NCBI RefSeq assembly: GCF_001552135.1
Contig: NZ_BCQP01000079.1
Span: 1 to 49,339 of the forward strand
DNA length: 49,339 nt
Source of the DNA: Actinomadura chibensis NBRC 106107
GTDB lineage: Bacteria > Actinomycetota > Actinomycetes > Streptosporangiales > Streptosporangiaceae
Reading direction: 5' to 3'
The position numbers and the translations under genes were made by a program. Shown piece by piece: positions 1-7,764 of the stretch. Under the pieces are notes generated by a model. It worked only from the letters and a program-made list of their open reading frames with translations, did not search any database and was not told the origin of the DNA. The stretch's first letter is position 1, and the number at the start of each line of letters is the position of its first letter.

Positions 1-74
1 GGGGCCGGGGCCGGGCGCGGCGGCCCGTGACGCGGGCGGCCCGGGACGCCGACCGCGTACGACCGAACCGGTCG

Positions 75-239
75 CTAGAGGGCGACCAGCGCGACGACGA
101 GGATCACGACGACGGCCACCACGGCGGCGACGCCGACGATGACCGCCACGTTCGGCCCGGACTTCTGCGGCTGGGCCTGGTTGGCGAAGTTCTGGAACTG
201 GTGCGTGGTACCGGCCGGATCTTGGGGCGTCTCTGACAT
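75..239 (-). CDS. Small single-pass membrane protein
   Basis: This 54-residue protein has a polar N-terminus (starts MSETPQDPAG) and one hydrophobic Val/Ala segment at residues 31-54 that runs to the C-terminus, so it is a tail-anchored or single-pass membrane peptide. A longer in-frame reading exists upstream, but it would run through the tRNA-Ser gene, so I take the ATG at 239. I do not recognise a family. It sits just downstream of tRNA-Ser on the same strand. Function unknown. Confidence 0.6.
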   Translation of the reverse strand: MSETPQDPAGTTHQFQNFANQAQPQKSGPNVAVIVGVAAVVAVVVILVVALVAL

Positions 240-349
240 GCGGACGAGGGTAACGGATGGCATTCGTCCGAGACGGGCGGTTTGCGAGGCGGACATACCG
301 CCCCCGGCGTCCGGACGGCACCGCCCCCGGCGTTCGGGCGGAGTCGGAG

Positions 350-438
350 CGGAGAGTGTGGGATTCGAACCCACGAGGACTGTCCCCAGCCCTGGGCGCT
401 TTCAAGGCGCCTGCACTAGTCCACTATGCGAACTCTCC
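350..438 (-). tRNA. tRNA-Ser (anticodon UGA)
   Basis: Read on the minus strand, the ends pair as a 7-bp acceptor stem (GGAGAGT with ACTCTCC) followed by discriminator G. The T-loop motif GGTTCGAATCC is present. The anticodon loop CTTGAAA carries TGA (positions 402-404) between complementary GGCGC/GCGCC arms. The 89-nt length with a long variable arm fits class II tRNA-Ser. The 3' CCA is not encoded. Seryl-tRNA synthetase lies about 7 kb away on the same strand. Confidence 0.95.
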
Positions 439-523
439 CAGGTGGCCATCGCCAACGATAGCGGGCATGGCGCGGTGGGTTCGACCGCATAACGCGGCTT
501 GGGCCGTCCTCGACCGCCGCGAC

Positions 524-2779
524 TCAGGACGACGCGGGACGCTGATACGCGAATCCGTCACCGACCACGGCGGCCAGGGTCAGGTACGCCTCGCGGGTCG
601 CGGGGGCGAGCTGCTCTAGGTCGACCTCCGCGCCCTCTTCCAGGTGGTCGTCGTAGGGGATGCGGACGACCGCGCGGCAGCGGCTCTCGAAGTGCGCCTG
701 GAGCTTGTCCAGGTCGACCTGGCTGCGGGTGCGGTTGCGGACCATCGACAGCACCACCACGCCGTTGCGGACGAGGTGCCCGTGGTCGTGCGCCTCCAGC
801 CAGTCCAGGGTGGCGCTCGCGCTGCGGGCGCCGTCCACGGACGGGGAGCTGACCAGGACGAGCTGGTCGGCGAGGCTCAGCACGCCCGCCATCGCGGAGT
901 GCAGGAGGCCCGTCCCGCAGTCGGTGATGCAGATCGAGTAGTACTGCTCCAGGACGACGGCGACGGCGGCGTAGTCGTCCGCGCTGAACGCCTCGCTGAC
1001 CGCCGGGTCGCGGTCGGACGCGAGCACTTCGAGCCGCGCGTTGTTCTGCGACGTGAACGCGCGGACGTCGGCGTACCGGTGGATGTTGTCCCGGTTGTTC
1101 AGCAGGTCGCGGACGGTGGCGGCGGTCTCCAGCTTGACCTTGTCGGAGAGCGTCCCGCGGTCGGGGTTCGCGTCGACGGCGATGACGGTGTCGCCGCGCA
1201 GCGAGCCCAGCATCGAGCCGAGCCCGGTCGTCGTGGTCGTCTTGCCGACGCCGCCCTTCAGCGACATGACGGCGACGCGGTGGTGGCCGCCCGCCACGGC
1301 GGTGCGGGCCCGCGCGATCAGGTCCTTGCGGCGCAGGTCGCCCTGCGACTCGCCGGGGTGGATGTTGCCCGCCGTCGCCTTGTAGACGGCGCGCCGCCAA
1401 CCCGAGGACGGCGCGATGCGGCGCTCGCCGAGCAGGTTCTCCGAGCTGAGGCTGTCGGCGTTCTGCGGGTCCATCGGCGGCTGCTGCGGCGCCTGGCCGG
1501 GGTGGCCCTGCGGCTGCGGATACCCGTAACCCTGCGGCGGCTGCCCGGGGTTCGGGGCGACGGGCTGGTACGCCTGCCCCGTGTTGGGGTCGATCTGGGG
1601 GGCGTACTGCTGCGCCGCGGCGTTCGGGTCCTGCTGGTAGGGCCGACCGGTGTTGGGGTCGATCGGGGTGGCGTACTGCTGCTGCGGGGCGGCGTTGGGG
1701 TCCTGCTGGTAGTCCTGCTGATAGGGCGGGGGCGCGGACGGGTCGAGCATCGGCGGGAACGCCTGCTGCTGGGCGGCCGCGGAGTTCGGGTCCTGCTGCT
1801 GGTAGAGCTGACCCGTGTTGGGGTCGGCGGGCGGATAGGGCCGACCGGTGGCGGGGTCGGCGTACGGGTACGGCTGCATGCCCGCGTTGGGGTCCTGCTG
1901 CTGGTACGCCTGCCCGGCGTTCGGGTCGGCGGGCTGCGGGAACTGCGGCTGACCGGTGTTCGGATCGCCCGGCGGGAACTGCGGTTGACCCGCGTTCGGG
2001 TCGCCGGGCGGGAACTGCGGTTGGCCCGCGTTCGGGTCCATCGGGGGGAACTGGGGCTGGCCCGCGTTGGGGTCGCCGGGCGGGAACTGCGGCTGACCGG
2101 TGTTCGGGTCGGCGGGCGGGGAGGGCTGCGGCGGGCCCGCGTTCGGGTCGATGGGCGGGAACTGCTGGAACGAGGTGGCTTCCGGGTCCTGCTCGTACGG
2201 CTGGGGGGTCGCCTCGGCGTCCCGCGAACCGAACTGGTCGGACGCGTAGGGCGGGAGCTGTTCGAGCGGAGGAGCGGTGTTGCCGTTGGCGTCGTACGGC
2301 GACTGCTGCGGCGGGTAGGGCGGCTGCGGGACCTGCGCCGGGTCGTACCCCTGGAAGCCGCCCGCGCCCGGGTAGGGCGGAGGCAGCATTCCGCCGTCGA
2401 ACGGCTGCGGCATGGGGCCGCCGTCGTAGGGCGGGGGCTGCGGCGGCCCGAAGTTCTCCGGCGGGTAGCCCTCCGGGGCCTGCTGGAACGCGGGCGGCGC
2501 GGAGAGCCACGGGTTGCCGCCCGGATCGCTCGGCGGCGACGGCGGGCCGCTCTCGCCCGGCGGTGGCGGCAGCGGCAGCGGCGGCGGCGCGTTCTCCTGC
2601 TCGGCGGGTGCCTGCTGCGGGACCTGGGGAGGAACCTGCGGGGGAGCCTGCGACGGGGACTGCGCCTCCGGCGGCCGGTCGCCCTCGGGAGCGGACGGCC
2701 CGGCGCTGTCACCGCTCATCGCGTCGAGTGAGGCCAGCCGCTCCTCCAGGGAACGCCCGTCGTGCTCGTTCCTCGCCAC
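524..2779 (-). CDS. MinD/ParA-like P-loop ATPase with long Pro/Gln repeat N-terminus
   Basis: The 751-residue protein has two parts. Residues 1-490 are low-complexity Pro/Gln/Asn sequence with many DPNxGQPQ-type repeats. Residues 502-751 are a MinD/ParA-type ATPase: deviant Walker A KGGVGKT (508-514), VIAVDANPDRGTLS just after it, and a Walker-B-like ICITDCGTG strand. Proteins of this architecture are known beside actinobacterial type VII (ESX) secretion loci, but no ESX genes occur here. The GTG at 2779 was chosen because a purine-rich GGGGAAGAA lies just upstream; the long in-frame extension further upstream crosses the neighbour's promoter region and looks non-coding. A role in positioning or secretion is inference. 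Confidence 0.85.
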   Translation of the reverse strand: MARNEHDGRSLEERLASLDAMSGDSAGPSAPEGDRPPEAQSPSQAPPQVPPQVPQQAPAEQENAPPPLPLPPPPGESGPPSPPSDPGGNPWLSAPPAFQQAPEGYPPENFGPPQPPPYDGGPMPQPFDGGMLPPPYPGAGGFQGYDPAQVPQPPYPPQQSPYDANGNTAPPLEQLPPYASDQFGSRDAEATPQPYEQDPEATSFQQFPPIDPNAGPPQPSPPADPNTGQPQFPPGDPNAGQPQFPPMDPNAGQPQFPPGDPNAGQPQFPPGDPNTGQPQFPQPADPNAGQAYQQQDPNAGMQPYPYADPATGRPYPPADPNTGQLYQQQDPNSAAAQQQAFPPMLDPSAPPPYQQDYQQDPNAAPQQQYATPIDPNTGRPYQQDPNAAAQQYAPQIDPNTGQAYQPVAPNPGQPPQGYGYPQPQGHPGQAPQQPPMDPQNADSLSSENLLGERRIAPSSGWRRAVYKATAGNIHPGESQGDLRRKDLIARARTAVAGGHHRVAVMSLKGGVGKTTTTTGLGSMLGSLRGDTVIAVDANPDRGTLSDKVKLETAATVRDLLNNRDNIHRYADVRAFTSQNNARLEVLASDRDPAVSEAFSADDYAAVAVVLEQYYSICITDCGTGLLHSAMAGVLSLADQLVLVSSPSVDGARSASATLDWLEAHDHGHLVRNGVVVLSMVRNRTRSQVDLDKLQAHFESRCRAVVRIPYDDHLEEGAEVDLEQLAPATREAYLTLAAVVGDGFAYQRPASS
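1540..2150 (-). repeat. In-frame DPN-type repeat array inside the MinD-like gene
   Basis: About 16 imperfect units of 10-14 codons start with Asp-Pro-Asn and mostly continue with Ala/Thr-Gly-Gln-Pro. The central units (DPNAGQPQFPPG) are almost identical at DNA level with a 36-nt period around 1960-2110; outer units are diverged and Gln/Tyr-rich. This encodes a disordered, repetitive linker. The near-identical core suggests recent unit duplication and likely length variation between strains. Confidence 0.85.
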
Positions 2780-2996
2780 CGTTCTTCCCCCTCGGGCACG
2801 CCTCTGATGATCAACACGGTGCAGGTGGGCGAATGGCCCCAAGGCAGGATACCCGTGTGCCAATACCACGCATCCACCGCGCAGATCGACGTTGACCCCG
2901 CGTAGCGGTCCCCCGGCGTCCCCCGGGCGTCCCCTAGGCGGGCGTCGCGTCCGCCGGGCCGTAAGACCGTTCCGGACGCCCGGTAGCGTGGCCGGT

Positions 2997-3956
2997 ATGC
3001 ATGCGATCGTGATCCGCGAGCCGGGCGACGCCGACGTCCTGACGTGGACGGAGGTCCCCGACCCGGCACCGGGGCCGGACGAGGTGCTGATCGACGTCGC
3101 CGCGAGCGCCGTCAACCGCGCGGACGTCATGCAGCGCAAGGGCTTCTACCCGCCCCCGGAGGGCGCTCCCCCGTACCCGGGCCTTGAGGTGTCCGGACGC
3201 GTCGCCGAGCTGGGCCCCGGCGTGGCGTCCGGGCTGAGCGTCGGCGACGAGGTGTGCGCGCTGCTCAGCGGCGGCGGATACGCCGAGAAGGTCGCGGTAC
3301 CCGCCGGGCAGGTCCTCCCGGTGCCGCGCGGCGTCGATCTCGTCGAGGCGGCCGGGCTGCCCGAGGTCGCCTGCACGGTGTGGTCGAACGTCTTCCAGCT
3401 CGGCGGGCTGCGCGCGGGGGAGACCCTGCTCGCGCACGGCGGCGGCAGCGGCATCGGCACGTTCGCGATCCAGCTCGCCAAGGCGCGCGGCGCCCGCGTC
3501 GTGACGACCGTGGGCAGCGCCGAGAAGGCGGCCCGCTGCCGCGAACTCGGCGCGGACGTCGCCGTCAACTACCGCGAGGACGACTTCGTCGAGCACGGCC
3601 CCTACGACGTGATCCTCGACCTGATCGGCGCGAAGTACCTCGCCCGCAACGTGGACGCGCTCGCCGTGGGCGGCCGTCTCATGGTGATCGGGCTGCAGGG
3701 CGGCGCGCGGGCGGAGCTGGACATCGGCAAGCTGCTGGGCAAGCGCGCGGCCGTCCACGCGACGACGCTGCGGGCCCGTCCGGCGGACGAGAAGGCGGCG
3801 ATCGTGGCGGGCGTCCGCGAGCACGTGTGGCCGCTGCTGGAGGCCGGACGGATCCGGACGGTCGTCGACCGCCGGGTCCCGATGGCCGACGCGGCGGCCG
3901 CGCACCGGGCGCTCGAAGACAGCGTTCACGTCGGCAAGATCCTGCTGACCGTGTGA
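2997..3956 (+). CDS. NAD(P)H:quinone oxidoreductase, zinc-independent MDR family
   Basis: The 319-residue protein is a cytoplasmic medium-chain dehydrogenase/reductase of the quinone oxidoreductase (QOR, PIG3-like) type. It starts MHAIVIREPG, has the GroES-like half with NRADVMQRKG typical of QOR, and a Rossmann nucleotide-binding segment HGGGSGIGTFAIQLAKARG near residues 145-163. Structural-zinc cysteines are absent, as expected for this subgroup. The ATG at 2997 lies 7 nt after TAGCGT (2984-2989), a leaderless layout. The Bpa gene follows 13 bp downstream and may be co-transcribed. Confidence 0.9.
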   Translation: MHAIVIREPGDADVLTWTEVPDPAPGPDEVLIDVAASAVNRADVMQRKGFYPPPEGAPPYPGLEVSGRVAELGPGVASGLSVGDEVCALLSGGGYAEKVAVPAGQVLPVPRGVDLVEAAGLPEVACTVWSNVFQLGGLRAGETLLAHGGGSGIGTFAIQLAKARGARVVTTVGSAEKAARCRELGADVAVNYREDDFVEHGPYDVILDLIGAKYLARNVDALAVGGRLMVIGLQGGARAELDIGKLLGKRAAVHATTLRARPADEKAAIVAGVREHVWPLLEAGRIRTVVDRRVPMADAAAAHRALEDSVHVGKILLTV

Positions 3957-3969
3957 GGATGTGGAGTTT

Positions 3970-4515
3970 ATGAGCGAGCCTTCGAAGAACTCGAAGAACC
4001 AGTCAGAACAGGAGCCGCAGGTGCTCGTCGTCGGCCCGAACGGCATCGCCGTCGAGGGCGGCGGGGGCGAGTCCGAGGGCAAGTCCGTCACCGACATGGT
4101 GGAGCAGCCCGCGAAGGTGATGCGGATCGGCGGGATGATCCGGCAGTTGCTGGAGGAGGTCAAGGCCGCCCCCCTGGACGAGGCGAGCCGCGCCCGCCTG
4201 CGCGAGATCCACAAGTCGTCCATCAAGGAGCTTGAGGACGGTCTCGCGCCCGAGCTGGTCGAGGAGCTGGAGCGGCTGTCGCTGCCGTTCACCGAGGGCG
4301 TCGTGCCGAGCGAGAGCGAGCTGCGGATCGCGCAGGCCCAGCTCGTCGGCTGGCTGGAGGGCCTGTTCCACGGCATCCAGACGACCCTGTTCGCCCAGCA
4401 GATGGCGGCCCGCGCGCAGTTGGAGCAGATGCGCCGCGCCCTGCCCGCCGGGATGGTGCCCCCGACCGCCGACGAGGAGGGCCCCGGCCACCGCGCGTCC
4501 GGCCCCTACCTGTAA
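3970..4515 (+). CDS. bpa: Bacterial proteasome activator (Bpa/PafE)
   Basis: The 181-residue protein matches the Bpa family: a disordered acidic N-terminus, then the VTDMVEQPAKVMRIGGMIRQLLEEV region and a four-helix core (about 50-160). Bpa forms rings that stack on the 20S proteasome and open its gate without ATP. The C-terminus is GPYL, matching the GQYL docking motif with Pro in place of Gln. GTG at 3961 is an alternative start three codons upstream. It lies close behind the quinone oxidoreductase and ends before a strong hairpin. Confidence 0.9.
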   Translation: MSEPSKNSKNQSEQEPQVLVVGPNGIAVEGGGGESEGKSVTDMVEQPAKVMRIGGMIRQLLEEVKAAPLDEASRARLREIHKSSIKELEDGLAPELVEELERLSLPFTEGVVPSESELRIAQAQLVGWLEGLFHGIQTTLFAQQMAARAQLEQMRRALPAGMVPPTADEEGPGHRASGPYL

Positions 4516-4573
4516 GCCCCCGCTAGTAGGACCCGCAGATAGGCCCCGCAGGCCCCCGGTAGGACGACTCGAA

Positions 4574-4612
4574 GAAGCGGCCGCGCCCCTCGGCGAGGGG
4601 CGCGGCCGCTTC
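4574..4612. terminator. Bidirectional hairpin terminator
   Basis: A perfect 18-bp inverted repeat (4574-4591 with 4595-4612) around a 3-nt loop GGC lies between the convergent bpa and HAD genes. It abuts the HAD stop codon. No long T-run follows, which is common in actinomycetes. Confidence 0.8.
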
Positions 4613-5416
4613 TCACGGGTAGAGGCGTTCGAGGACCTCGGCGACCCCGTCGTCGTCGTTCGCGGACGTCTTGTGCGTGACGGCCGCCAGCACCAGCGGG
4701 TGCGCGTTCGCCACCCCGTACGAGACGCCCGCCCAGGTGAGCATCGGCAGGTCGTTCGGCATGTCGCCGAAGGCCGTCACGTCCGCGGGCCCGAACCCGT
4801 GCTCGGCGCACAGCGCGGCGAGCGCGCTCGCCTTCGTCACGCCGTGCGCGCTCATCTCCAGCAGGGCCCGCTTGGACGAGTGCGTCACCGTCACGAGGTC
4901 GCCGACCGCCTCCACCGCCGTCGCGGTCAGCACGTCGGGGTCGCCGTTCGGGTCGAAGGCGAGCAGTTTGGTGCCGCTGCGGTGGGCGAGGTCGGCCGGG
5001 TCCACCGAACGGCCGCCGAGGGCCTCGACGTCCAGCCGTTCCAGGTTGTAGGTGGACTCGAACACGAACCCGGTCGGGTGCTCCACCGCGAACCGCAGGC
5101 CCGGCGCGACGGCGCGGAGCCGCCCGACCGCCTCGGCGATCACCGCGGGCTCGATCTCCCGCGTCTCCAGGACGGTCTCGGTGTGCAGGTCGTACAGGAC
5201 GGCGCCGTTCGCGCAGATGGCGACGCCGTGGTGGCCCGCGGCCGTCGCGACGTCGGCCATCCAGCGCGGCGGCCGGCCGGTGACCATGACGAGCATCGCC
5301 CCGGCCCGCTCGACGCGGGCGAGGGCGGCGGCGGTCCGGGCCGAGATCGTTCCATCGGAGCGCACGACCGTCCCGTCGAGGTCAGTGGCGATCACACGCG
5401 GCGAGGGCTGGCTCAT
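4613..5416 (-). CDS. HAD-superfamily (Cof-type) phosphatase
   Basis: This 267-residue cytosolic hydrolase has the HAD motif I DLDGTVVRSDG (nucleophile Asp12, acid Asp14), a VTGRP motif II near residue 44 and motif IV GDMPNDLPML near residue 215. The Cof/IIB-type cap lies between. Substrate is unknown; sugar phosphates or cofactor phosphates are usual. The ATG at 5416 has a clear AAAGGGGG ribosome binding site. In related genomes I recall a HAD gene beside serS, so it probably belongs to the ancestral pheA-serS block now interrupted here. Confidence 0.9.
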   Translation of the reverse strand: MSQPSPRVIATDLDGTVVRSDGTISARTAAALARVERAGAMLVMVTGRPPRWMADVATAAGHHGVAICANGAVLYDLHTETVLETREIEPAVIAEAVGRLRAVAPGLRFAVEHPTGFVFESTYNLERLDVEALGGRSVDPADLAHRSGTKLLAFDPNGDPDVLTATAVEAVGDLVTVTHSSKRALLEMSAHGVTKASALAALCAEHGFGPADVTAFGDMPNDLPMLTWAGVSYGVANAHPLVLAAVTHKTSANDDDGVAEVLERLYP

Positions 5417-5519
5417 GTCCCCCTTTGTATTGCATCCGCCGCCACTTTGACCCCCGGGGGCCCTGCAAGGTGGCAAAACGTGCGCTCTCCGACATCACCC
5501 CCATCCCGCCCAACGGCTC

Positions 5520-5555
5520 CCCGCGCGACCGGCGCGCGGGCGGCTCCGCGCGGAG
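5520..5555. terminator. Tandem GC hairpins downstream of the PPOX gene
   Basis: CCCGCGCG (5520-5527) pairs with CGCGCGGG (5533-5540), followed by GCTCCG/CGGAGC (5542-5555). These lie 28 bp beyond the PPOX-fold gene's stop on its strand, in the 166-bp gap before the HAD gene. There is no T-run, so terminator function is tentative. Confidence 0.4.
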
Positions 5556-5582
5556 CGGGCCATGGTCGCCGGGCAGAGCGGA

Positions 5583-6209
5583 TCAGTCGCTCTTCGCCCG
5601 TTCCTCGGCGACGTGGAAGAAGTCGCCGCCCTTGCGCCGGAAGTCGTCGGTGCCCCAGGAGCGGGCCTCTTCCCGCGAGACCTTCCGCATATGCGGAATG
5701 TGCTTGGCGCAGTGGATGTAGGCCTCTTCCACCGACACCTTCACCCATACCTGCGCGCGCTGCCCGGGTGTCTGCTCCACCGGCAGGTCGGGCCACATGG
5801 CCCGCGCCGCGGCGCTCTCCAGAATCTCGGCCCCGCCATTGATGTGGAGCCCGATGCGGGCGCGTTCGAAGTCGATGACGAGTATTCCCACATGCGGGTT
5901 CTCTTCAATGTTGCCGAGGCTCGCGAACACGCCGTTTCCCCGGTACTCCGGGTACAGGACCGTTCGTTCGTCCGCGACGAACAGGACGCCGGGCGGCCCG
6001 GCCCGAAAAGAGCTGTCGCATTCTCCGTTCCGGTCGGCGGTCGCGACGAAGAACATCTCCTGCCGCCGGAGGTAGGCCCGCATGTGCGAGTTGAGATGGT
6101 CCAGCATTTGCTTGTGGTGGAATCGAATGGCGCGGTCGGTCGTCCCGAGCCGCCGCTGGAGAGCGCGTTCACCATCGGTTCCCGGACACACCGAGTACTC
6201 CGTCGTCAT
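5583..6209 (-). CDS. Pyridoxamine 5'-phosphate oxidase-fold flavoprotein
   Basis: The 208-residue protein has the split-barrel PPOX/FMN-binding pattern: MFFVATADRNGECDSSFRAG near residues 53-72, then the strand LYPEYRGNGVFASLGNIEENPHVG-type segment and VLVIDF-like core typical of FMN-binding PPOX proteins, ending in a helical region with KVSVEEAYIHCAKHIP. These bind FMN, haem or F420 and are oxidoreductases or binders of unknown substrate. The ATG at 6209 precedes the conserved core. Codons are less GC-rich than in neighbours, which with the adjacent transposase derivative suggests transfer. Confidence 0.8.
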   Translation of the reverse strand: MTTEYSVCPGTDGERALQRRLGTTDRAIRFHHKQMLDHLNSHMRAYLRRQEMFFVATADRNGECDSSFRAGPPGVLFVADERTVLYPEYRGNGVFASLGNIEENPHVGILVIDFERARIGLHINGGAEILESAAARAMWPDLPVEQTPGQRAQVWVKVSVEEAYIHCAKHIPHMRKVSREEARSWGTDDFRRKGGDFFHVAEERAKSD

Positions 6210-6366
6210 CGCCGGCGCCCCTGCCCTGCCAGGCTCGACCTCATCATCATCGACGTGATCCCCTTCCGTCCCGCGGGGTCGAGAAGCCGCTTCATTCGGC
6301 GATTCCGAGTGCACCACAGGCTTCACCGCAAAGGAAGGGGTATCCCGGAAGTACCTCGGCCAATAT

Positions 6367-7763
6367 CGTTGACTTTGGCCATGACCCACATCCGGCAAAG
6401 AAGTTGATATACCGTCGGCGGGGAGGGCGTACGGGGTGCCCGAGGACGGTGTCCGGCATGGTCGATCAAATGCTTGACGTGGTCACGCTGGGTGACCTGG
6501 ACGGTGTGTTTCCGCAAGATCTGGTGGAAGCGGTTTTGGCCAAAACCCAGGATCGAGAGGTGCGGCGGCGACTGCTGTCGCCCGGGTTGATGGTCTATTT
6601 CCTGCTTGCCCGCGCGTTGTTGTACCCGCAGTCTTATCAGCGCGTCCTGCGTACGCTGGTCGCCGTGCCCGGAACCGGTAATGGCTGGGATAATTGGCGG
6701 GTACCGGACAAGGCCGCGATATTTAGGGCGCGGTGCAAGCTGGGTATAGAGCCGTTCCATGAACTGCTGGTGCACGCGGGGAGCGCGGTGGCCGACGAGC
6801 GGACGCCCGGCGCGTTCTGGCGCGGGCTGCGCGTCATGGCGCTCGCCGGGACGACGCTCCAGGCCGCCGACAGCCCGGCCAACCAGACCGGACTCGGCGG
6901 GCCGCGCGCCCAGCGGGGGGAGAGACCGCCCGGAGGCCCGCTGGCGCGGCTGGTGGCGCTGGTCGAGTCGGGCAGCAACGTGGTCTGCGACGCGGCGGTC
7001 GACTCCCACCGCGTCAAGGAGCGTGTGCTCGCCGAACGGCTGGCCACCTCGCTCGGCCCGGCGATGCTGGTCCTCGCGGACCGCGACCTCCCCTGCGCGC
7101 ACCTGTGGCGCAGGCTGGCGGACTCGGGCGCGGAACTGCTCTGGCGCGTCCCGAAGAACTGGAGGCCGCCCGTCGAGGAGACCCTGCCGGACGGATCGTG
7201 GCTCTCCACCGTCCACGGGGAGTTCGGCCGCGACGCCTGGCCGCGCCAGGACGCGCGGGCCAGGGTGGTGGAATACGCCCGCGACGCCCCCGGCAGGGGC
7301 GGCGCCGAACGCTGCCGGCTCGTCACCACGCTGATCGACCCGCACGCCGCGCCCGCCGCCGACCTGGTCGCCCTGTACGGCGAACGGGCGGAGGCGGAGG
7401 ACCCGCTCGCCGAGCTGAAGACCACCCAGATCGGCGCCGACACCGTGCTGGCCAGCAAGACGCCCGAGCTCGTGTTCCAGGAGACGTACGCGCACCTGGC
7501 CGTCTACACCGGCCTGCGCGTCCTGATGCACGGCACGGCCGTGAACCGCAGCGAGCCGCTGGATCCCGGCCGGCTCAGCTTCACCGCCGCGCTGCGCGCC
7601 GCCCGGCGGAGCCTCACCGACCGGCGTCGGCCCGCACCGAGCCTCCTCATCCGGACACCGGTCGGCGGCGGCGGCGCACCCGGCCCGGCACGCGCGTATC
7701 CGCCACAGGGAGATCATCGCCCGCTGACCTGGGCGGCGGCCCCCGCCGACCGCTAAGTCAACG
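6367..7763 (+). mobile_element. Possible IS4-type element remnant with 9-bp terminal inverted repeats
   Basis: CGTTGACTT at 6367-6375 recurs in inverted orientation at 7755-7763, the right copy overlapping the stop codon of the transposase-like gene. The enclosed 1397 bp is a normal size for a single-gene IS. No target-site duplication is visible and the repeat is short, so this could be chance. The left end is noticeably AT-richer than surrounding DNA. Confidence 0.35.
6458..7756 (+). CDS. IS4-family transposase derivative, first catalytic Asp replaced
   Basis: This 432-residue protein has the IS4 N-terminal domain (about 5-105) and the DDE RNase-H-like domain. The second Asp (ADRD, Asp208) and the Y-(2)-R-(3)-E-(6)-K signature (Tyr307, Arg310, Glu314, Lys321) are present. 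The first Asp, normally in a DGTTL motif, is Ala130 in LAGTTL, so strand transfer activity should be lost. The frame is otherwise open and full length, which suggests a retained or domesticated protein rather than a decaying pseudogene. The ATG at 6458 has GAGGA 11 nt upstream; in-frame GTG 6449 and TTG 6404 are alternatives. The first 110 codons are markedly less GC-rich than the rest. Confidence 0.8.
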   Translation: MVDQMLDVVTLGDLDGVFPQDLVEAVLAKTQDREVRRRLLSPGLMVYFLLARALLYPQSYQRVLRTLVAVPGTGNGWDNWRVPDKAAIFRARCKLGIEPFHELLVHAGSAVADERTPGAFWRGLRVMALAGTTLQAADSPANQTGLGGPRAQRGERPPGGPLARLVALVESGSNVVCDAAVDSHRVKERVLAERLATSLGPAMLVLADRDLPCAHLWRRLADSGAELLWRVPKNWRPPVEETLPDGSWLSTVHGEFGRDAWPRQDARARVVEYARDAPGRGGAERCRLVTTLIDPHAAPAADLVALYGERAEAEDPLAELKTTQIGADTVLASKTPELVFQETYAHLAVYTGLRVLMHGTAVNRSEPLDPGRLSFTAALRAARRSLTDRRRPAPSLLIRTPVGGGGAPGPARAYPPQGDHRPLTWAAAPADR

Positions 7764-7764
7764 G

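Noticed and set aside
1..74. Coding sequence at the left edge
   Set aside because: Only 74 bp of GC-rich sequence with no motif or convincing frame.
350..524. tRNA-Ser as an integration site for a mobile island
   Set aside because: No integrase and no second copy of the tRNA 3' end were seen in the window.
1540..2150. CRISPR array
   Set aside because: The periodic 36-nt units are in-frame codons for a DPN protein repeat without unique spacers.
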